Virus record (IMG/VR): IMGVR_UViG_3300011116_000563
Coordinates: 1-31,172 of that record
Direction: 5' to 3' (one strand)
Source: a virus
DNA: 31,172 nucleotides
Within the stretch, counting starts at the first letter, position 1; each line of letters opens with the position of its first letter. The notes under the pieces were generated by a model, which worked only from the letters and a program-made list of their open reading frames with translations, searched no databases and was not told the DNA's origin. The position numbers and the translations under genes were made by a program. Positions 7,655 to 14,657 of this stretch are shown here, piece by piece.

Positions 7655-8325
7655 AAAATCTTATTTGCTTTCCACATTACACAGCTGGAGGATTATTGTG
7701 TGATATATTAACAGATAGTTTTTCACCAATTAGCCAGAATGGTGGTATCCAGTCGCCTGCACATAGTATTGGAAAGATTGGTGATGCCGATTCAATTCTA
7801 GATCAATTTGATGTTCCTGAATTTTTATCCAAACTAAAGTATGCAAATTTCAACAACAAAACATGCGTTGGAACTCATTGTTGGCCTGGTATCCTGGATG
7901 CCTACCAGTTGGCTGATGCATCTGATCAAATAGTACTCATTACTACCACTACACATCGTAGCAAATTGTATCGATGGCTTCGTGCTTATTACCATTATTA
8001 TGAAAAATCACAACCTTGGCTAGCTGTATCCGGCCCGGCACGCATAGATAAGGAACGTGAAACAGCAAAAAATTACATTCAACCATTTTTGCCAGTTTTT
8101 GCAAAAAACATTATCAATTTGGAATTTGCAGAAATTGTTGATAATTCTCCACAATTTAAAAATCTAGTTAAAAATCATCAACCACATAAGTCTTTTAAAC
8201 GGTGGCAGATGTTGAACAATTTTTTATATCACAAAGATATTTGGAATTCTGTGCCAGTCCAACGTTTTTATGAAGCAGAGCTAGAAATTCATACAAAACA
8301 ATGTTATGTTTATGATGCAATATAG
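7651..8325 (+). CDS. Hypothetical AT-rich protein coupled to the radical SAM gene
   Basis: A 224-residue protein. The start is TTG 7651, overlapping the radical SAM stop (TTGA); no ATG fits. The N-terminus LICFPHYTAGGLLCDIL and the internal TCVGTHCWPG followed by a hydrophobic strand IVLITTTTHRSKLYRWL give the order strand-loop-helix, then THxxP and strand-Arg-helix. That resembles, distantly, the 5'-phosphosulfate and 3'-phosphate regions of sulfotransferases, and also the layout of the AT-rich gene at 1061-2041. The signature residues are too degenerate for a firm call. The tight overlap suggests it works with the radical SAM enzyme. Confidence 0.6.
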   Translation: MKNLICFPHYTAGGLLCDILTDSFSPISQNGGIQSPAHSIGKIGDADSILDQFDVPEFLSKLKYANFNNKTCVGTHCWPGILDAYQLADASDQIVLITTTTHRSKLYRWLRAYYHYYEKSQPWLAVSGPARIDKERETAKNYIQPFLPVFAKNIINLEFAEIVDNSPQFKNLVKNHQPHKSFKRWQMLNNFLYHKDIWNSVPVQRFYEAELEIHTKQCYVYDAI

Positions 8326-8346
8326 AACAAAGCATTATACTTTTCT

Positions 8347-8354
8347 AATAAATA
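8347..8354 (+). promoter_or_regulatory. T4-like late promoter (AATAAATA)
   Basis: AATAAATA matches seven of eight positions of the late consensus. It lies in the 50-base gap after the AT-rich gene pair and 21 bases before the next gene, and would begin the late unit running to about 11345. Confidence 0.6.
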
Positions 8355-8375
8355 ACAAAAAGGTCTTGGCTCAAA

Positions 8376-8624
8376 ATGCAGAAAAAAACAAGAAGTTTAT
8401 TAGAAGAATTAGATGCCATGTACATCCAGCGCGATCAGCGCCATGTGATAGAAACTCGCGCATCCAACGTCATCGCCAGTGCTATCAGACTGCTGGAAGA
8501 AATTGACGAATCTTACCCAGCTGAGCAAGCAGAAAATTTGAAGCGCAAACTGCTCAACGCCATCAACCAGCGTGACCCTGGCAAATTTACCCGCACAGTG
8601 AGGCGCACTGATGCAAATTCATGA
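8376..8624 (+). CDS. Small conserved helical phage protein
   Basis: An 82-residue protein, highly charged and probably all-helical (MQKKTRSLLEELDAM, RASNVIASAIRLLEEIDESY, LKRKLLNAINQRDPGKF). I recognise the RASNxIxxAIxLLExIxESY pattern as a small conserved protein of marine T4-like phages without known function. It is the first gene after a late box and overlaps the next gene by 14 bases, so it belongs with the late, probably head-related, genes. The start at 8376 is preferred over the other-frame ORF beginning at 8306, which is a shadow. Confidence 0.75.
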   Translation: MQKKTRSLLEELDAMYIQRDQRHVIETRASNVIASAIRLLEEIDESYPAEQAENLKRKLLNAINQRDPGKFTRTVRRTDANS

Positions 8625-9468
8625 AGTTACTATACCGCCTGCTGTAGGTAACCTGGCCAGGGGTGCCGTGCAAGGCGCAAAAAACTTGGGCCAACGTGCG
8701 GTCACAGCCATTGGTCAAACCGAGCCTTTTCAAAAAGCCAAAGCTGTATTGACCACACCCGGTGCTTTAACCACAGCTCGCGGCTACGGTGCGGCCATAG
8801 ACCAGGCCGAACGTGCTCAAGCTGACAAATACATGCAACAATATCAGCAACAACTTGCACAGCAGACACAACAACATGCTAAAAAATTGGTCCAAGGCTG
8901 GGTCAATCACGTGAAAGCCTCGGGCATCAATCCGGCCGCACCCACAACCCGTGCTGAACCCGGTCAAATGCCTGCCGATGTTGCGGCCAGTGCCCAAGGA
9001 CAAAAAATGCAACAGGCATATGGACCGCCTCGAGGCGGAATCCAGGGCATGCAATCTGATGATCTCAAAGAACAAACTGGCTCCGACAACGTGATAGATC
9101 AATTCCGGAAGTGGTCGGATTCGCAACTAACCGGCCAGATCACCGGTACACGTAACCAAGTCAGCATGGACGACGTCAGACAAGATCCAACTGAAAAAGC
9201 CAAACTAGATGCCATATTGGGTCGTATAGCCCAAAAGCCCGACGATGCCGCGGCAGTGGAAGAATATTTGACCACAGCCATGCAGGCCATGCAACGCATC
9301 TCAGCAGAAAAAAGGGCCAGCCTGGGCATACCTCGTGGCGCAACTGCCGCCACCGGCGACGAAATCTTGCCGCGATACATACCACCTACACAGTTGGAGG
9401 AACTCAAACAACTGGCCAAAAACCCTCAGGTCGCCGCAAAGATTAAAAGTGAACTGGGCATAAGATGA
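8611..9468 (+). CDS. Candidate internal head protein with capsid-targeting-like N-terminus
   Basis: A 285-residue, Ala/Gln-rich protein with no recognised enzyme domain. It begins MQIHE-VTIP: an Ile-x-Glu at residues 3-5 fits the (L/I)-x-E cleavage rule of the T4 prohead protease gp21, and the position matches the short capsid-targeting peptides of T4 (Alt begins MELITE). Residues 65-110 form a Gln-rich predicted coiled coil (QADKYMQQYQQQLAQQTQQ), and the C-terminal third is helical (LDAILGRIAQKPDDAAAVEEY). It lies between two late genes and overlaps both (14 bases upstream, ATGA downstream). Packaging in the head is inference; a scaffold or tail protein is an alternative. Confidence 0.6.
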   Translation: MQIHEVTIPPAVGNLARGAVQGAKNLGQRAVTAIGQTEPFQKAKAVLTTPGALTTARGYGAAIDQAERAQADKYMQQYQQQLAQQTQQHAKKLVQGWVNHVKASGINPAAPTTRAEPGQMPADVAASAQGQKMQQAYGPPRGGIQGMQSDDLKEQTGSDNVIDQFRKWSDSQLTGQITGTRNQVSMDDVRQDPTEKAKLDAILGRIAQKPDDAAAVEEYLTTAMQAMQRISAEKRASLGIPRGATAATGDEILPRYIPPTQLEELKQLAKNPQVAAKIKSELGIR

Positions 9469-11345
9469 TGCGCTTGAACGAAGGTGGCAACGTATTCAAA
9501 GATCAAGATGGGCGTAGTCTCACGCAACGCATCCGTCAGACTGACGTAAAGTCTACTCTGGCCTGGTTGGAAGAACTGGTGCCTGGCCTGGATCTACAAA
9601 ACAACACTCTTGGCAGCACCGGCATCCGAGATACTTCGGGTGATCTAGACATTGCCGTGGATACTGCCGAGGTCAGCAAAGAGCAAATGGTAGCACAGCT
9701 CGCACGCTGGGCACAGAGTCACGGATTCAAACCTGAAGAATGGGTTCGCAAATCTGGTACCGCGGTGCATTTCAAAACACCCATCAACGGTCGCCCAGAT
9801 CTGGGATTTGTGCAGACCGACTTCATGTTTTTAAACAATGTGCCTTGGTCAAAGTTTGTGTTGGGTGCCATGCCCGCAGATAGCAAATACAAGGGCAAAG
9901 AACGCAACGTGCTGATGAATTCCATAGCCAAAAGCCTGGGCTACAAGTTAAACCAGATAGCTGGTATTGCCGATCGTGAGACCAACAAAATCATTTCAGA
10001 TGATCCTGATGCTGTGGCCAAGATGTTGCTGAACAAGACAGCCACACGGCAAGACTTGGCTTCGGTGGAAACAATCCTGCAAGCCCTCAGCACAGACCCC
10101 GAACGTGAAGCCAAGTTGGCCGACTTCCGTGAACACATGAAGCGTGAAGGCCTGCCTTTCTTAGAAAGCGCCGAACTATATCGTCCTGTGAGTGATGTGC
10201 ATTTTTTAGCCAAGCTGAGAGATCGCATAGTAAACCAAGGCATGCAACCATTGATTGAAAGTACCTTGATGGAAGCCGAAGCTAGAATACCACACATTGA
10301 AGATCTAGTGTTTGATCGTGGTACACGTGGCATCGAAGAAGCCATGGCCATCATACGGGCAGCCGCCGAAGACACTAGAAAAACCACCACGGTCAAATGG
10401 GATGGCAAACCTGCCATCATCTGGGGCCGTGACGAACAAGGTCGTTTTGTTCTTACAGACAAGAGCGGATTTGGTGCCAAGGGCTATGCAGGCCGTGCCA
10501 CCAGCATGGCGCAACTGGCCGGTATCATGAGTCAACGTGGTGGCGAACGTGGTGAATTGATCGGCATCTATGAACGACTATGGCCCATGCTGGAAGCGGC
10601 CACACCCGACAACTTCAAGGGATATGTTCAAGGCGACTTGCTGTATACTGAAACTCCGCCTGAAGTGTCGGGCAACTATGAATTCAAACCCAACTTTGTG
10701 GAATACCGTATTCCAGCCTCCAGCAAACTAGGCCAAGCCATTGGAGCCAGTGAAGTGGGCATAGCTGTACATACCAGATACAAAACTGCTGACGCCACAG
10801 CCGAACCCATAAGAACAACGAATCTAGATCCAGTACCAGGTCTGCTCATCGTCGAGCCCACGGTCAAAGACATCCGGAATGTCACACCCAACAAAAAACT
10901 CGTAGATCAACTGCGTGCAGTGATCAGCTCGCACGGTGCCGACATCAACGGTCTGTTCAATCCTGGCGAGCTACGGGCCGCACAGCTCAGCGATTTGCCG
11001 GCGCTTTGCAAACGCTACATCAACAGCAGGATCACCACAGACTATGAAAATCTCCTGCCGGACTTTGGTGCTTGGTTGCAGAAAAATGTCACACCAAGAA
11101 AATACAACAACATAGTGGAATACCTGCAGAGCCCCAGAAGCAACATGTCGGGCATCACAGCCGCATTTACAGCGTTCTTGCTACTACACGAAATCAAAAT
11201 GGACATGCTGGCACAGCTGGATCGCCAGCAACCCGGACAAGAAGGCTGGGTCTTGGCCACCGACGCCGGACGTGCCAAGCTGGTAAATCGCTTTGGATTT
11301 TCGGCCGGAAACCGTATCTTAAACAACCCAAATCTAGTGACCTAG
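9465..11345 (+). CDS. Two-domain nucleotidyltransferase / ligase-like protein, probable internal head protein
   Basis: A 626-residue protein. Domain 1 (about 20-215) has a nucleotidyltransferase signature: LGSTGIRDTSGDLDIAVD with D60 and D62, and a third acid D119 in FVQTDFMF. Domain 2 (about 270-560) resembles a T4-like phage family related to ATP-dependent ligases (DUF6267-like in my memory): VKWDGKPAIIWG has K311-x-D-G like ligase motif I, followed by TDKSGFGAKGY and QGDLLY (389-394). The N-terminus MMRLNE-GG and the linker LIE-STLME-AEA (263-271) contain (L/I)-x-E sites as cut by the gp21 prohead protease, so it may be packaged and processed into two parts. Substrate unknown; ligase catalysis is not proven, since the later ligase motifs are unclear. 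Confidence 0.75.
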   Translation: MMRLNEGGNVFKDQDGRSLTQRIRQTDVKSTLAWLEELVPGLDLQNNTLGSTGIRDTSGDLDIAVDTAEVSKEQMVAQLARWAQSHGFKPEEWVRKSGTAVHFKTPINGRPDLGFVQTDFMFLNNVPWSKFVLGAMPADSKYKGKERNVLMNSIAKSLGYKLNQIAGIADRETNKIISDDPDAVAKMLLNKTATRQDLASVETILQALSTDPEREAKLADFREHMKREGLPFLESAELYRPVSDVHFLAKLRDRIVNQGMQPLIESTLMEAEARIPHIEDLVFDRGTRGIEEAMAIIRAAAEDTRKTTTVKWDGKPAIIWGRDEQGRFVLTDKSGFGAKGYAGRATSMAQLAGIMSQRGGERGELIGIYERLWPMLEAATPDNFKGYVQGDLLYTETPPEVSGNYEFKPNFVEYRIPASSKLGQAIGASEVGIAVHTRYKTADATAEPIRTTNLDPVPGLLIVEPTVKDIRNVTPNKKLVDQLRAVISSHGADINGLFNPGELRAAQLSDLPALCKRYINSRITTDYENLLPDFGAWLQKNVTPRKYNNIVEYLQSPRSNMSGITAAFTAFLLLHEIKMDMLAQLDRQQPGQEGWVLATDAGRAKLVNRFGFSAGNRILNNPNLVT

Positions 11346-11366
11346 ACTGCCATTTTGGCCAAAACT

Positions 11367-11374
11367 CATAAATA
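11367..11374 (+). promoter_or_regulatory. T4-like late promoter (CATAAATA) with strong ribosome-binding site downstream
   Basis: CATAAATA matches seven of eight consensus positions. AAGGAG at 11403-11408 lies 6 bases before ATG 11415, the best Shine-Dalgarno of the late region. Confidence 0.75.
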
Positions 11375-11414
11375 AAAGTAGGTCCTTTGTGACCATATAT
11401 TAAGGAGAATTAAA

Positions 11415-11840
11415 ATGGCTTATATCACCCCCGTATCTGGTGGCGCACAACCAGTATTTGCAACCGACGTTCGCAACCCAGTTGCAGCAGGTTCCACAGC
11501 AGTTGGTCAACCAGTAAACCTTGCTGGTCCCAAGTTAGACTTTTATCGCGTTGTTGCCAACGTATCTCTTGCTGCTCAGCAAGATGTCAACGAATACGTT
11601 TCTAACTGTATTCAAGGCATCCAGCGCACATCCACAGTGGCCATGTATCAGCTGGACACAGTTGGTGGTGTTGGCGTACTCAGCTTCGGCATTTACCCAA
11701 CAGGTGCATTTGGCGACTCTGCTGCCAATCCACCCACAACCACAGACACCACAATCTTCTTGGCAGCTGCCAACGTCACCTACACAGGTGTACAGTTGGA
11801 TTCTTGCCAGAGCTTGGGTTTCAAATTGGCTGCATCCTAA
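11415..11840 (+). CDS. Probable abundant virion protein, single-gene late unit
   Basis: A 141-residue protein of Ala, Val, Thr and Gly with beta-strand character (KLDFYRVVANVSLAAQQ, GVGVLSFGIYP) and no cysteine pairs or charged clusters. I do not recognise the family with certainty; the composition and the start MAYITPVSGGAQPVFATD resemble small virion proteins of T4-like cyanophages. It is isolated between its own late promoter, a strong Shine-Dalgarno and a clean terminator, an arrangement expected for a protein made in high amount, such as a head decoration or tube-type protein. That role is inference. Confidence 0.7.
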   Translation: MAYITPVSGGAQPVFATDVRNPVAAGSTAVGQPVNLAGPKLDFYRVVANVSLAAQQDVNEYVSNCIQGIQRTSTVAMYQLDTVGGVGVLSFGIYPTGAFGDSAANPPTTTDTTIFLAAANVTYTGVQLDSCQSLGFKLAAS

Positions 11841-11861
11841 TCGAATATATCGATTGCAAAC

Positions 11862-11883
11862 AACCCGCTTCGGCGGGTTTTTT
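11862..11883 (+). terminator. Rho-independent terminator
   Basis: AACCCGC (11862-11868), a TTCG tetraloop and GCGGGTT (11873-11879) form a perfect 7-bp stem, running into six T (11878-11883). It ends the single-gene unit of the 141-residue protein. Confidence 0.93.
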
Positions 11884-11884
11884 G

Positions 11885-11922
11885 TTGACTTATACAGCCC
11901 TTGTGTTACACTAGCTTAAATA
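11885..11922 (+). promoter_or_regulatory. Overlapping early-type and late-type promoters
   Basis: A possible sigma70 promoter, TTGACT (11885-11890), 16 bases, TACACT (11907-11912), lies just ahead of a late box CTTAAATA (11915-11922). The late box ends 5 bases before ATG 11928, so late transcripts would be leaderless. Confidence 0.5.
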
Positions 11923-11927
11923 CTCTC

Positions 11928-12182
11928 ATGCAGGTCAGCAAAATCACAGAACTCACAGTGTTTGAAAGTCCCGACGGTGGACGCACTGTGTATGCCAGAA
12001 AGCCCGGAAGCACTCACAGAGAACTGCACTGGCAGGATCCCAACCTACAGCGTGAGCTGGCTGAACTGGAAGCACAAAAACGCTGGGTAGATATTTTTTC
12101 AGCCCGCCGTGACAATGTGGAACTGGATCATCTGTGTGAACAGGTAGAGATCATGTATGAACTGGGTCGGAAAAACACATGA
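11928..12182 (+). CDS. Small conserved phage protein with capsid-targeting-like N-terminus
   Basis: An 84-residue protein. I use ATG 11928 rather than 11901, because the late box and possible -10 lie between them and the shorter form starts MQVSKITE-LTVFESPDGG. The TVFESPDGGRTVYARKPGS pattern is one I know from small conserved proteins of marine T4-like phages. Ile-Thr-Glu at residues 6-8 fits the prohead-protease rule (L/I)-x-E, so it may belong to the internal head set; alternatively this is coincidence in a short helical N-terminus. No Shine-Dalgarno is present. The stop overlaps the next start (ATGA). Confidence 0.72.
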   Translation: MQVSKITELTVFESPDGGRTVYARKPGSTHRELHWQDPNLQRELAELEAQKRWVDIFSARRDNVELDHLCEQVEIMYELGRKNT

Positions 12183-12607
12183 GATTTGCTTGCCAGACCT
12201 TGTTTGACATCACGGCCACAGGCGTGACCGGCCACTGCCGCACACAACGCTTGCCATTCCAAGACCGTGCCGGTCAATTGATCACGGATCAACGGTCCTG
12301 GGATCGTGCCCGGAATCAACAACGCAACTGGGAAACCCTGCAACAGATCCTGGGTCTGCGCACACAGTTGGTTGAGGTCACAGATCCCATAGCAGATCGC
12401 ACCGGCACACGCTGGATGTTTGAGTTTGAAAGTGATAGACCTGGAGTGTTTGGTCCTAACGCAGATCCTGTGGCAGTTTTGCGAGAGGATGCCCATGGTG
12501 TGCCCATGTTGCGTGAACTTGACAATGAGCCTGACCTGGACCCTTTCTTAGTGACCAAGGGCCCGCGCCAGAATATCTGGTTTGTACCTGTGTCCATAAA
12601 TACATGA
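12179..12607 (+). CDS. Conserved T4-like phage hypothetical protein
   Basis: A 142-residue protein with the recognisable block FDITATGVTGHCR followed by LPFQDRAGQ and RARNQQRNWETLQQ, a pattern I associate with a conserved hypothetical gene in the late region of marine T4-like phages. No enzyme motif, signal peptide or membrane segment is visible. It overlaps the upstream gene by ATGA, and a late box for the next gene (12595-12602) lies inside its 3' end. Confidence 0.75.
   Translation: MRFACQTLFDITATGVTGHCRTQRLPFQDRAGQLITDQRSWDRARNQQRNWETLQQILGLRTQLVEVTDPIADRTGTRWMFEFESDRPGVFGPNADPVAVLREDAHGVPMLRELDNEPDLDPFLVTKGPRQNIWFVPVSINT
12595..12602 (+). promoter_or_regulatory. T4-like late promoter (CATAAATA)
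   Basis: CATAAATA lies at the very end of the preceding gene; GGAGA at 12609-12613 serves as ribosome-binding site for ATG 12620, giving a leader of only about a dozen bases. Confidence 0.7.
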
Positions 12608-12619
12608 TGGAGACACAGC

Positions 12620-12883
12620 ATGGTTGAGCCCACTGACATCGAAAAGAAAAGCCTGGAAGCACACGTGGAACTGTGTGCTGAACGCTATAATGCCCTGGAA
12701 ACCAGGCTGGATCATGTGGATGCCAAGATCTCCAGTCTTTCTGATGTGATCCGAGAAGTGCATGACATGGTGCAACGCATGAGCGAAAAACGCACAGATC
12801 AACTCATTGGCTGGGGTGTGGGCCTGATTGGTGCCCTGTCAGCCACGGTAATATATCTAGTCACACATTACGTATTAAAATGA
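12620..12883 (+). CDS. Small coiled-coil protein with C-terminal membrane anchor
   Basis: An 87-residue protein. Residues 5-58 are a charged amphipathic helix (IEKKSLEAHVELCAERYNAL, VIREVHDMVQRMSEKR), followed by one transmembrane helix (LIGWGVGLIGALSATVIYLV). The pattern KKSLEAHVELCAERY...SEKRxDQLIGWGxG is familiar from T4-like phages. The topology (cytoplasmic coiled coil, C-terminal anchor) would suit a membrane-associated lysis regulator or assembly factor, but no function is established. It has its own late box. Confidence 0.75.
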   Translation: MVEPTDIEKKSLEAHVELCAERYNALETRLDHVDAKISSLSDVIREVHDMVQRMSEKRTDQLIGWGVGLIGALSATVIYLVTHYVLK

Positions 12884-13377
12884 CAAGCGAACGCGAAGTA
12901 GAACGGGCATTCCGCCAGGAATTCCGAGATCTCATGCCCAATGTGATCTGGCAAAACGATGATGGTGTGTACGAAGTTTTTGGACGCTACAGGATACAGC
13001 CCGAATCTCGAGGATTCCGGGTGTTTTGTAGTGCCACAGATGTGGGTGTGTTTGCCACCACAAGGACAGCACTAAGCTGGTGCATAGCCGACAAAAACCA
13101 AGCCTACAACACAGCACGAGAACTCTTGACCACTGACAACAAATTGGCCGCGCTGACTGCAGACATAGCCACACGTGCTGCCATTGGAGATCGCAGCCGT
13201 GATCCTGCTCTACGTGAAACCATTTTAACCAAGCTGGAAAGCAAGATCATACACAAAAAACACCTGGAAAATCAACTAACCAAATATGTAAACTGGGCTA
13301 AATATTCGCAACAACGAGGATTCGAAGATGAAACTGCAAGAACTGGCCGTGGCCACCCCAACAAAACAAGCCGCTAA
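12880..13377 (+). CDS. Conserved T4-like phage hypothetical protein
   Basis: A 165-residue protein that begins with an ATGA overlap and ends 50 bases inside the next gene in another frame. The N-terminal half is alpha/beta with the block VYEVFGRYRIQPESRGFRVF and CSATDVGVFATTRTALSWCI; the C-terminal half is a charged helix. I do not know a function. The extended overlap with a good ORF is unusual, but both frames have coherent protein-like composition, and the late box of the downstream gene (13297-13304) lies inside this gene. Confidence 0.7.
   Translation: MTSEREVERAFRQEFRDLMPNVIWQNDDGVYEVFGRYRIQPESRGFRVFCSATDVGVFATTRTALSWCIADKNQAYNTARELLTTDNKLAALTADIATRAAIGDRSRDPALRETILTKLESKIIHKKHLENQLTKYVNWAKYSQQRGFEDETARTGRGHPNKTSR
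13297..13304 (+). promoter_or_regulatory. T4-like late promoter (GCTAAATA)
   Basis: The late box lies inside the preceding gene; GAGGA at 13316-13320 follows and ATG 13328 starts 7 bases later, a normal promoter/ribosome-binding-site arrangement. Confidence 0.65.
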
Positions 13378-14266
13378 GGTATTTGAAAACTACTTTGGCG
13401 ATCGTGTGAATTTTGAGCAGGTCTCTGCCCAACAGGCCAAAGGTATGTTGCGTCGTGTGCGTGCTACCATAGCCGAACACCGCAGAACTCCTGAATTTCA
13501 CCACAGTGAGCGCAACCCTGCCTATCTTAAACTTGTGGTCATGGAACAGGCCTTGGCCGCACGTGTCATGGAACAACCAGTGGGCATGAGCACTGCCTCA
13601 ACAGCAGCCGGTACCGGTGCCTATATCGACAACATGCCCAATGCCCAAAGCACCACGGGCACCACAGGCAACATGCAGAAACAACAAGCGGCCATGGCCC
13701 TGCAACGGCAACAAAAACAACGTCAACTAAGTGATGAAGAAAAACAGTTGACAAAACAAAGCCAAGACATTGCAGCAAGAAAAGCTGCCATACAAAAAGA
13801 AAAAGCCATGATGGAACGTCGTGGTTCATTGAAACAACGTTTGAAAGAAGCTTCAGAAGTTCAACAAGCTCAAGTAGTGCTGGCCAGCCAAGACATGGTT
13901 GACCAAGTGCAGAAAATGAGCGAACAAGTCAGTGCCATGCAGTTCAAGGACCTGCCAGCCCTGGTAGATTCAATCAAGAACGAAGTTGGTGTAGATCAAG
14001 CCATGCAGTTCAACACCGATGCCACAGCGGCTCTAGCAGGCTTGTTGCAAAATCTACAAGGCGCCAAGACACAGTTGGAAGCTGCCTTGGGTGTGGTCAC
14101 AGGTCAAGCTCCTACAGTACCCGGCGCTGACATGGGTGCCGCAGATGCTGGACTTGGCGGCGAAATGCCAGCTGAATTACCAGCACCCGGAGAAGAAGAA
14201 ATTGATGTCACTGACATAGATGTAGAAGAGCCAGCCGCTGCTGGACTAGGCCGCGAGCGTAGATAA
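13328..14266 (+). CDS. Candidate scaffold or internal head protein, Gln-rich coiled coil
   Basis: A 312-residue protein. It starts MKLQE-LAVATP: Leu-Gln-Glu at 3-5 fits the gp21 cleavage rule. Residues 14-80 contain the pattern VFENYFGDRVNFEQ and FHHSERNPAYLKLVVMEQAL, conserved in marine T4-like phages; residues 115-230 form a long Gln/Lys/Glu coiled coil; the C-terminus is Gly/Ala/Pro and then strongly acidic (GEEEIDVTDIDVEEP). Coiled coil plus an acidic tail and a capsid-targeting-like start would suit a prohead core or packaged protein. That is inference; no mass-spectrometric support is available here. Its stop overlaps the next ATG (TAATG). Confidence 0.7.
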   Translation: MKLQELAVATPTKQAAKVFENYFGDRVNFEQVSAQQAKGMLRRVRATIAEHRRTPEFHHSERNPAYLKLVVMEQALAARVMEQPVGMSTASTAAGTGAYIDNMPNAQSTTGTTGNMQKQQAAMALQRQQKQRQLSDEEKQLTKQSQDIAARKAAIQKEKAMMERRGSLKQRLKEASEVQQAQVVLASQDMVDQVQKMSEQVSAMQFKDLPALVDSIKNEVGVDQAMQFNTDATAALAGLLQNLQGAKTQLEAALGVVTGQAPTVPGADMGAADAGLGGEMPAELPAPGEEEIDVTDIDVEEPAAAGLGRERR

Positions 14267-14601
14267 TGCGGATCACGGAAGTCACTGATCCCAACACACG
14301 AAAACTGGCTGCCTTAAGCCAGTTTTTGCTTGGCCGTAGCGAAGATGAATCCGCACGCAAACAGATCAGTCAAGACGCATTTATAGAAGCTGCCAAAAGT
14401 CTGGGAGTGAATGTCACCAGCGAAAATCTTGGCGATTTGATCAGCCAGGAACCTTTGAAAAATATCTTGGAACCCCTGGAGCCAAATTCTGGTGTGGTAC
14501 GTTTCAAAGGTGATACTGAAGCCCAGACCGGAATGAGTGTGGATCAAGCACGAGCTGTGGTAGATAGCAATGCCAAGGCCGCAATGAAGCGCCGCCAATA
14601 A
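14266..14601 (+). CDS. Small candidate internal head protein
   Basis: A 111-residue helical protein beginning MRITE-VTDPNTRKLAALSQF. Ile-Thr-Glu at 3-5 fits the prohead protease rule (L/I)-x-E, as in the gene before it. The rest is Ala/Ser/Glu-rich, with no cysteine and a basic end (AAMKRRQ). No known domain. The TAATG overlap with the coiled-coil gene suggests the two are made in fixed proportion. It is the last gene before the dual promoter of the iscU unit. Confidence 0.7.
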   Translation: MRITEVTDPNTRKLAALSQFLLGRSEDESARKQISQDAFIEAAKSLGVNVTSENLGDLISQEPLKNILEPLEPNSGVVRFKGDTEAQTGMSVDQARAVVDSNAKAAMKRRQ

Positions 14602-14611
14602 CCAAAATCAG

Positions 14612-14640
14612 TTGTAAATACTCATAGCGTGTGTTACAAT
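14612..14640 (+). promoter_or_regulatory. Sigma70-type promoter of iscU with overlapping late box
   Basis: TTGTAA (14612-14617), 17 bases, TACAAT (14635-14640). The late-type TGTAAATA (14613-14620) overlaps the -35 box, so the unit may be read both early and late. AAGGAG at 14645-14650 precedes ATG 14658. Confidence 0.65.
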
Positions 14641-14657
14641 AACTCAAGGAGTGTCAA

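Noticed and set aside
9099-10535. Long minus-strand and alternative-frame ORFs across 8.7-11.3 kb
   Set aside because: They lie opposite or across strongly recognisable plus-strand genes, have no ribosome sites and show Ser/Arg-rich shadow composition.
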